A stretch of 64,000 nt of DNA from Mytilisepta virgata (lineage: Eukaryota > Mollusca > Bivalvia > Mytilida > Mytilidae). The stretch lies in assembly GCA_028015205.1 (NCBI GenBank), contig CM051519.1:91099539-91163538 (forward strand), given 5' to 3'. Below, piece by piece: positions 57,567 through 64,000 of this stretch. Numbering within the stretch: the first letter of the stretch is position 1; each line of letters starts with the position of its first letter. Under the pieces are notes generated by a model that worked only from the letters and a program-made list of their open reading frames with translations, searched no databases and was not told where the DNA came from. The translations under genes were made by a program, and so were the position numbers.

Positions 57567-58780
57567 AAAAATTCGACCGCCAAATTAAAAAAATATGTTG
57601 TATATGAGAAAATCTAATATGTTTGTAATTTCATCTTTAGAATACTTTTTGTCAGAATCAGAGTGGTTCTTAACAAAATCAGCCTTTTCTCTACCTAAAA
57701 CCAGAAATTTACATCTGCGTGTGTCATTTTTCTTGAAAAAAACATTGATGAACCAGTTGTTTCAATAGATATTTTAATTTAGAATGTTGTATGATAGTAT
57801 AGAGAAGTCGACTGTTTTCATACTGTTGCATGCAGCCAGAGATTTTGATTTTAAATTTTGTAGTTAATTTTTTGAGTTTTTAAGAATTCACATCTGATTA
57901 ACGCTGAGGATTGTTAAAATCTTTGAAAGAGATATTGCAGAGCAATTAGCTGACCCAACAATGTACCTTTGTTTAAACGGATTCTTATGAAGTTTAGGAA
58001 TCCAATAAAGAGCAGTAACGTCCATTTCTTCACACTGGAAGTGAAGAAGGGTCTTGTGGTTATCAAGGACTTCCTGCTTAGTGAGTGTGGTCGGTGTATA
58101 AAATGGGTTACCTGCAGTGTTATATATTCCTAACTCGATTCTAAAGACACTCAAAATAATATTTCTTGCAGACAAAAATGATGTTGTTGGGGGCTTAGTC
58201 CGCTGCGACAATTATATATCTGTCATGGAGGCGAGCCAAGTTTTCAACAACCTTATGGTCTCTAAAGATGGATGTAGCTTTAGTGCTCATAAACCTTTGG
58301 AGGTTTTAAATTCGGACCTGTGTCATTGACCTAATAGCCTTCACCCACTCTGAAAGTGTGTCAGCAGGCTCCTGTTCCTTTGAAGTACATTTTCTGGCAT
58401 AGTCCTGAACAGAATCCATCAGCAATTTGAAATTATATTTCCAATTTATTGGCTGAGGTTCTCGGTATTTGGCAAGCATATTTTGTAGCTTTTGATTATC
58501 AACCAGATTAAGATCTCCAGTGATAACATGAACCACAGGACTATAATTGAATACAGATGTCGAATAAGAGCAGACAGGGGCTTAGACTTCAGAATTGAGG
58601 TCCCGCAATGACGTTTGTAATTCAAAATCTTGGTTGCAATGGATTTTGTATAGGAATAAGAAATCAGTGAAACAGTTTGGTCTTTGAAATATGGAGGGAT
58701 TTTAGATTTTACTGTTTTGTGGTGAAGGATATTGCTGAGATTTATGACATCCAAGCCTTTATTAACAAAATTAACCTTAA
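57566..58780 (-). pseudogene. YIDD-type retroelement, copy 2: N-terminal part of the reverse transcriptase
   Basis: On the minus strand the protein starts near 58775 with NFVNKGLDVINLSNILHH and SKIPPYFKDQTVSLISYSY. It continues through VITGDLNLVDN and INWKYNFKLLMDSV...DTLSEWVKAIRSM (about 58310-58540), then ALYWIPKLHKNPFKQRYIVG (about 57930-58010), the finger region with its basic KQR motif, and ends with SKDEITNILDFLIYN before the SINE. Frameshifts divide these blocks. No endonuclease domain is recognised at either end. A hammerhead-like motif abuts the start at 58781 on the opposite strand. Confidence 0.75.
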
Positions 58781-58823
58781 CTGATGAGTCGTAAATCGAC
58801 GAAAAGTGCAGATCTTGTGCACC
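58781..58823 (+). ncRNA. Hammerhead-ribozyme-like motif, copy 2 (U16.1 position changed)
   Basis: CTGATGA (58781-58787), a perfect 4-bp stem II (GTCG, TAAAT, CGAC) and an intact GAAA (58801-58804) match the hammerhead core. The third stem keeps five pairs (GTGCA with TGTGC-type partner), but the base expected to be U next to the cleavage site is C (58822), so cleavage is doubtful. The following GTGGTATCAAAGAATTGTAT matches the sequence after copy 1, which makes 55.9 and 58.8 kb direct repeats around the YIDD element. Confidence 0.5.
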
Positions 58824-58849
58824 AAAAGTGGTATCAAAGAATTGTATTG

Positions 58850-59103
58850 TTATTTTTTTTGTTCAAGGTTCTGTCAGTTGGGTAGCTTTGATGGATTTTT
58901 ATAGCAAGCATAACATCGTATTTCAATATTTAAACTTATTATCAGTCTTAAAAGTTTTACTTTTGTCGTAACTTATCGCAAAGGCTATATAATTACTGGT
59001 AATAGAATTTTCCGGACAGCCAGCAAATTAAAGATCCAAATACTGTAGTAATTTCAAGGCTGCTTCATTTTTACTATAAAATATTTTTATCTTGTTACCA
59101 ATA
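58850..59103. other. Short intergenic stretch downstream of the TRIM-like gene
   Basis: AT-rich DNA between the retroelement flank and the stop codon of the minus-strand TRIM-like gene, where its 3' untranslated region must lie. Confidence 0.4.
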
Positions 59104-60662
59104 TCAATGCAAAGACTGTTGTGACTTCAAGGGTTCTTCGTTTTCACAGTCGACTATTATTATTTTGCTACCATCAACAACCCACAATTTTTTATTGCAA
59201 TACGCAATATGTGATGGTTCTTCCAAATTATTACTGGCATCAAAAAGACACTTTTTGAATTTAAGATTACTGTCCAGTAAAAGTATTGCTGGGTGATTTT
59301 TGTCAGTAACTAGAACATACTTGGGATCATAGTAGTCTTCAGTTATAGTAAATCCAGACACAAAGAAATCTTCTCGAGGAGTTTTTCCAAAAATTCCTGT
59401 GAAGGTTCTCTCTAGGGTGCCATTGAAATTTTGCCTTTGCACACGAAATTTGTTAATTATGAAAAAGTTATCATCCCATGCGAGTTTGATACCCGAAATA
59501 TTTTCAACTGTAAATGGCAGACTTATATTACTTATCTCTCGCGTTTTAATTCCATTGCTACAAAATAACACGATGTGATACTTGTCTCCTGAAGACCGTC
59601 TACCCCAGACTTTGTCGACTGTATCAACTACAACCACAGCAACTTTTTCTCCATAATTGTCTAGCCAGAGTGGGAACGATGGTCTGACACTTGCAAAATT
59701 TATCATTTTTCCGTTTGAAAGCCTTTTCAAAATATAATTTGATGTTTGGTTTATAATTAAGAGTTCAGAGTAAAGCAAAGAAAAATCATCAACATTATCT
59801 TTTATTTTTACTGCAGACCTTTCCTGTAGATCTAGGTGAACCAAAGACTTCCCGGTTTGTATCCACGCTTTTGAATTGGAGATTGGAATCATTTTAGCAA
59901 TTCTTTCCGTAAGTTTAGGAATGACCACACATTTCAAATAACTCTTGTCACCATTTGTAGAACTGTCGTTTTCTGTAATATGCAACTTTAGAACTCGATT
60001 GTCGTCTTCAGGTAACTCCACGGCAAGGGCTTCGTTATTTGATTCTTGTTGGCTATTAGATGTGCCTATTATGTGTATCTTGCCATCTTTAAATTCAGGT
60101 CGTTGGTATTTAAAATCTGGTTTTACAGGTTGGTTCTGAACTAGTTTTGAAATCACCTCTGTGTGTTTCTGTACGGTATATTTCTTAATAAGCGCCGCAA
60201 TTTTTACATTTAATTCTTCAGAATCTTCACAACATTCATTTTCACTCTGAAATAACTTCTCACATATCAATAGGTGGTCTTTTTTGCCCAGAAGAGGCGT
60301 CTTCATATTATCAAACAATTGTGAAACTGACAAAATCAGATTTTCCTCATATTTGGCTAATTCATTTCTAACCAAATCAAAGTCTCCTCTTCGATTACTT
60401 GTGTAATCTTCTTGTCAAGTTCATCTGATAGTTGCTCTAAATCTGTTCTGAACTTTTCTTTACTGTCATTTGGAGCAGATACAAGTTTGGATTCCAATAG
60501 GCTTTGCACTTCCTGAATTTTTGAAAACTTATGACCACTATGACTCTCCGGTATACATGACACACACACTATCTCCTCGCAATTTTCACAGAATAGTCTA
60601 AGAACGTCATTTTTATGTATAACACAAAAAACTTCAAGTAAATTGGTCGTCTCGTCCCCCAT
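59104..60662 (-). pseudogene. TRIM-like protein (B-box, coiled coil, propeller-like C-terminus), broken by one frameshift
   Basis: Two overlapping minus-strand frames belong to one gene. The first (60662-60357) starts MGDETTNLLEVFCVIHKNDV and holds a B-box zinc finger with ligands C13, H16, C25, C28, C33, C36, H41, H44, then a coiled coil. It runs out of frame near 60370; the second frame (60375-59104) takes up the coiled coil and continues for 423 residues. The last 300 or so show repeated strand patterns (IKLAWDDNFFIINKFRV, VLVTDKNHPAILLLDSN, KKLWVVDGSKIIIVDCEN), as in the propeller of NHL-type TRIM proteins. The joined length would be about 518 residues. There is no RING, so ligase activity is not expected. 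Such intronless TRIM-like genes are abundant in bivalves. It is a recent pseudogene, an allele, or a sequence error. Confidence 0.8.
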
Positions 60663-61104
60663 GTTTGAAACTTGATAATGCTCACTAAAGTTACTTTAAA
60701 GCTGTGTATATGATTTAACACTGTACAGGTACTGTGCAAACATAAATCACATTCAGATAACGATTATGTTTTGGCAAAATACCTAAATCTTTTATCGTAT
60801 ATTCACAATACATTCGAACTAGAAAAAAGGTCAATATGCTATATTTTAACAGATTGTGCATTAAAACCACAAAAGAAATCTCCAGGCCAAGTACTTCATT
60901 AGAAGGCTGGCCAAAAATGTATCCCTATTCTTAAAAAAGACACAAAAAAACGTCAAATTTTATATCATTTGAAATCACTGACAATAATTTGTACAAAACA
61001 AAAAGAAATAGTGTAGCTGTTTCCTCGAGTTCAGAAAATCATAGACAGGCATTTTTAAAGGAATATGAATTTTGAAAGTAAACCTAACAATTCAATAAAC
61101 TAAA
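60663..61104. other. Upstream region of the TRIM-like gene
   Basis: It contains the near-palindrome CTGTACAGGTACTGTGCA (60721 onward) and otherwise AT-rich sequence. No TATA box or initiator could be fixed. Confidence 0.35.
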
Positions 61105-61195
61105 GAGATAAACATTCAATGATACCAATTATATGTTGTCAAATTACAACACGTCAGTTGTGCTCAAGGCTGAAAATGTTGAAAACCAAAACAGT
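61105..61195 (-). repeat. Third copy of the hammerhead-flank repeat, decayed
   Basis: On the minus strand GGTTTTCAACATTTTCAGCC, TTGAGCACAACTGACG and TATAATTGGTATCA follow one another as in the plus-strand copy at 55.88-55.98 kb (GGTTTTCAACATTTTAGGCA, TTGAGCACAACTGATG, GAATTGGTATCA). The core between is degraded, so it is only a relic of the same element family. Confidence 0.55.
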
Positions 61196-61440
61196 TTGCT
61201 AAACTATTGAAGAGCAGATCAAAATTCAAAAATGAGACAACAAAGCTTTAGCCAAATTTCGACATTTTTTGTTATAAAATCTTTATGATGGACCTGCAAT
61301 GTTTGAAATTTAAGTAATCTAAACATTTGATATTTCAAATCTGATTAATTTATGATGTTGACCTTTGAACGCGATAATATTTTGCTGACGTAAAGAAAAA
61401 AAAACACTTTCTTGGTAAGGTATTAGGTAATAAATCAGCT

Positions 61441-61605
61441 ATTTAATGGTTTCCGGTGCAATAGACAGGAAAATGTGGCCTTCGATCCTTGAAATGATCA
61501 GAGGTTCTATCGCACTCGGCCGATGGTCTCGTACAATAGAACCTTTGGTCATTTCCAGGACATCAGGGAAAATATTCCAGTCTATTGCATCCGCAACCAT
61601 TAAAT
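61441..61605. repeat. Foldback MITE, 165 bp
   Basis: The ends ATTTAATGGTTTCCGG and TGCAATAGAC pair with GTCTATTGCATCCGC and AACCATTAAAT (3 mismatches in 26). An inner block (CCTTGAAATGATCAGAGG, TTCTAT) also pairs at 21 of 24. The whole element forms one long imperfect hairpin. Confidence 0.8.
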
Positions 61606-61755
61606 AATTCAATAATATAGTTCATAGGAATTTTTGTTTAAAATGTTTTAAATCCGAGAATGTTTCAGGATATTTACCAATAATGGAATTTATGAAATTG
61701 AATTGTTCCAGGCAATTGCTATTTCGTAGTTTATTACTCTATTATATACTAATTG

Positions 61756-61880
61756 ACTGTATATTAGGAGAATAGTAAGTTTAATGTCCCCTCGATACGA
61801 ACTATTGCACCAAGGCGTAGCCGATTGGCAGACGTTGGTTTCGAGGGGACAATAAACTTACTATTCCCCGAATATGCAGT
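61756..61880. repeat. Foldback MITE, 125 bp
   Basis: Arms 61756-61795 and 61841-61880 pair at 36 of 40 positions; the core AATAGTAAGTTTAATGTCCC then CTCGA differs from its partner at one site only. The loop is 45 bp and GC-richer (GGCGTAGCCGATTGGC). It lies 150 bp after the previous foldback without sequence similarity to it. Confidence 0.85.
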
Positions 61881-62039
61881 CCCATTCCTCATTCATGACT
61901 GAGGTAGAATCTGAAAGATCTAAACCATCGATGCTTTCAAAAAGATAATGGCAACATCAGATACACATACCTTGTCATTGGTAGAGATAAATCATACTTT
62001 GTTAAAAACCACTCTAAATCTAAAAATAATATACAGAGG

Positions 62040-62720
62040 ACGATATTGTCCTGATGATTGAATTTTTGATCGACGACATATTTGTTCAATTTGGTGGACG
62101 TGTTTTCCAACAGACTATTGGCATTCCTATGGGCACTAATTGTGCGCCACTAATGGTCGACGTGTTTCTCTACTCATAGAACAGAAGATGTTAGCCCGTA
62201 CCTTTAATTTCAGCTTCCACTACATAGATGATGTTTTATCACTCAACAATTCACGTTTCGGGAAGTTCTTACATCTCATGTATCACAATGAGCTCGAAAT
62301 TAAGGATACCACAGGCACTGCCAAGTCTGCATCTTAATTGACACCTGACAGAAAAGTTGCTCAAACAGGGGTATGTTGCTCGTAAGTTGCAGTAATCCTT
62401 ATTAAAGTTTTATGGACGTCATCATGACTTGGTTGACAGGTATGAAAAAACCGTTTCGCAAATGACAATAGACCTGTTCCATTGATGTTGTCCCTTCCTC
62501 ATACCGGATTGGTAGCATGGCGAGTGTCCTGCAGGAAGCAGAGACTGCTTACTCTTCCGGAGCACCCGAGTCTACCCCCGGTGTTTTGGTTGGGTCCATG
62601 TTGTTTATATGTTTGTAGTTTTTAAGTGTCGTGTTTGTATTGTTCTGGTCTTGTCTTCGTTGTTCTTCGGAATTTGTCAATTGTTTTCTATTTTCCCCTC
62701 CTTCGAATATCCTTTTGGCA
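62040..62720 (+). pseudogene. YIDD-type retroelement, copy 3 (5' truncated)
   Basis: It begins within the fingers/palm: DDIFVQFGGRVFQQ then TIGIPMGTNCAPL (about 62070-62150), frameshifts, resumes at FNFSFHYIDDVLSLNNSRF with the YIDD box (about 62205-62270), then LEIKDTTGT and a stop. Pieces of the C-terminus follow in other frames (KVLLKFYGRHHDL-like near 62400-62440). The 3' tail (62520-62720) shares the CTCCGGAGCACC segment with copies 1 and 2 in inverse orientation. The SINE that splits copy 2 is absent here, so this copy shows the uninterrupted junction. Confidence 0.75.
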
Positions 62721-63160
62721 TTTCTTGACTTTACTTATTATACCAAAAGACAATTTACCGGTGAATAATTTCCAGTACTATTCACCAGTATTATAAAAAA
62801 GATGCTATATACTTATTCCAAAAATTAAAGGGTCTTCTAGGACATTTTCAAAAAATTGAAATTTCCCAAGAACTATACCATCGACTGAATCTCATTTAGT
62901 TTATCAATATTTTATAATTTTCTTTGAATTGGCTGAGGCAAACTTAAGACATTAATAGCTTAATGCAAGTTGCTGCTAACAAAATCTTCTAAAACTGGTA
63001 AATTAATTCGCTTATTACTGCTTCTGTAGAATAATGTTCTCATTCCATCCGATCCAACAAACATTATTGCTAGTCAAAAATATGGATTGTTTTTTAAAAG
63101 AAAATACAATACCCATTTAGTGTAGGAAAGTGTATGAGTGGCCATTCGTGTCATTGGCGG
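62721..63160. other. Non-coding
   Basis: A short hairpin, CCGGTGAATAATT against AGTACTATTCACCAGT-type sequence, is at about 62758-62790. Nothing else is recognised before the GCGCGC array. Confidence 0.35.
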
Positions 63161-63165
63161 CCTAT

Positions 63166-63365
63166 TTTGGCGCGTATATCAGATATGCGCGTATATTCTT
63201 CAGTTTAGCGCGCTATTTGTATAAATTAGCGCGCCTTTTTTATCAAATAGCGCGCCATTTTTATTAATTGCGCGCTATTTTTTTCATTTGTATATACGTA
63301 AGTATAATTTTTATTTGCGCGCTATTATTAAGAAATGGCGCGCAATATTTTCTTATTAGCGTGTA
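63166..63365 (+). promoter_or_regulatory. Array of GCGCGC hexamers at about 21-bp spacing
   Basis: GCGCG-type cores start near 63169, 63187, 63208, 63229, 63250, 63270, 63317 and 63338, with a degenerate GCGTG at 63359. The common spacing is 20-21 bp, with one skipped position. The sequence between cores is almost pure A/T (for example TATTTGTATAAATTA). The array ends about 80 bp before the ATG of a new exon, so a promoter or factor-binding role is plausible. It may equally be a simple tandem repeat. Confidence 0.6.
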
Positions 63366-63445
63366 TATTGCATTCACTTCTGAGCCAATCAAATAGCTCG
63401 TTTTAACGTTGATGATTGATGTTCAGAAGTCATTACAATTAAGCA

Positions 63446-63567
63446 ATGGCAGACAGTGGCGACAGAGAACGGTTTTTAATTAGAATAAAAGAGACAGTGG
63501 ATTATTGTTGCAGATTAAGTGAGTCTGATTCAATAGACAATGACCTTATAAACAATATAGACAGAAG
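63446..63567 (+). CDS. First coding exon of an unidentified gene (partial)
   Basis: The ATG at 63446 has G at -3 and G at +4, an optimal start context. The frame is open for 40 codons and ends in AGAAG followed by GTAAAG, a good donor (phase 2). The peptide starts MADSGDRERFLIRIKETVDY and is acidic towards its end (SESDSIDNDL). The gene runs out of the window to the right, and I cannot name the family. The exon is too short to be seen by length filters, and its support is start context, donor and the CpG-bearing array just upstream. Confidence 0.55.
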
Positions 63568-64000
63568 GTAAAGTATAAAATTTATTATTCGTAGCCATTT
63601 ATTTTATGAATGTCCCTGTTTTTTGTTTGTTTTTAAGTTATCATGCACAGAAATATGATGTTGCTTCAAATGATCCTATTTTATTTATAATTTTAAGAAG
63701 TGTTTAACTGATTGCTAACAATTTTTTACACCATAAGTGAGTGGGAGGGGGAAGGGGGAGCAACTCCCGAAAATTCAAAAATATTTTTCACACGGGGGGG
63801 GGGGGGGGGGGGGGTGTGGCTAGGAGGCTTTCTAATCCCGAGTTACCGTTGAGATGAAGTGTTGTTTCCCGAAAATTAAAACATGAATAAATTTAATTAT
63901 AATAATAATAAGATAATAATATTAAATTCAAATATTTTACACATTGGGGAGGGGTAGGAGGGGGTCCAATCCCCAGTTACCGTTGAAATGAAGTGTTGTT
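63568..64000 (+). repeat. Intron start with G21 run and a two-unit tandem repeat
   Basis: After the donor the sequence contains an uninterrupted run of 21 Gs (63794-63814). It also contains two copies of AGTTACCGTTGAGATGAAGT or close, at about 63841 and 63976 (135 bp apart), each preceded by a G-rich stretch and CAAATATTTTACAC-like or AAATATTTTTCACAC sequence. The second unit is cut by the window end. Confidence 0.7.

Noticed and set aside
60357..60662. Separate small B-box protein gene
   Set aside because: The frame runs straight into the next one in the same coiled coil, so the two are parts of one frameshifted gene.

Overview
The window looks like AT-rich nuclear DNA from a bivalve mollusc, most likely a Mytilus-type mussel. 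The signs are intron-containing genes with GT/AG junctions, very low coding density, and interspersed families I recognise from mussel and other bivalve sequence. These families include hairpin-ended elements with tandem 125-181 bp cores, a YIDD reverse transcriptase family, tRNA-headed SINEs and many foldback MITEs. Nothing is bacterial, organellar or operon-like. The species call is inference; no search could be run.

Five host genes or gene pieces can be supported. (1) Positions 734-948, minus: a first coding exon for a coiled coil, with an ETS site and a CRE palindrome upstream (1215-1235); the rest of the gene lies left of the window. (2) Positions 11336-12235, minus: one coding exon for a 299-residue protein whose conserved core I recall from uncharacterised (SAMD3-like) fish and mollusc proteins. 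(3) Positions 35526-44763, plus: three exons joining in perfect phase to give a 404-residue adaptor with an N-terminal SH2 domain, proline-rich linkers and a C-terminal WW domain. (4) Positions 59104-60662, minus: an intronless TRIM-like gene (B-box, coiled coil, propeller-like C-terminus) broken by one frameshift. (5) Positions 63446-63567, plus: a short first coding exon with a strong start context and a clean donor, just downstream of an array of GCGCGC hexamers spaced about 21 bp. The genes do not form a pathway.

Most of the rest is mobile DNA. Left part (1-20 kb): YIDD retroelement copy 1, a GGGCCC-ended MITE, hairpin-ended element copies at 4.5-5.8 and 18.2-20.0 kb, a TA-flanked Tc1/mariner-like MITE at 8.5-9.2 kb, a 64-bp minisatellite at 13.0-13.5 kb and SINE heads. 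Middle (20-35 kb): a LINE 3' half split by an insertion with an 8-bp duplication, a 181-bp tandem block, a second TA-flanked element, foldbacks, a 157-bp tandem element, a TTAA-flanked MITE and LINE pieces. Gene 3 spans 35-45 kb with a LINE C-terminus, a foldback and a second copy of a 125-150 bp tandem family in its introns. A TTA-flanked Harbinger-like MITE starts 38 bp after its stop codon.

Right part (45-64 kb): a poly-G element, three more foldbacks, a ten-unit 166-bp array with 498-bp trimer order, and the best YIDD retroelement copy with a SINE nested in it. Motifs resembling a hammerhead ribozyme core flank that retroelement. The most notable items are the SH2-WW adaptor, the paired hammerhead-like motifs (each broken at a different core base) and the helically phased GCGCGC array.
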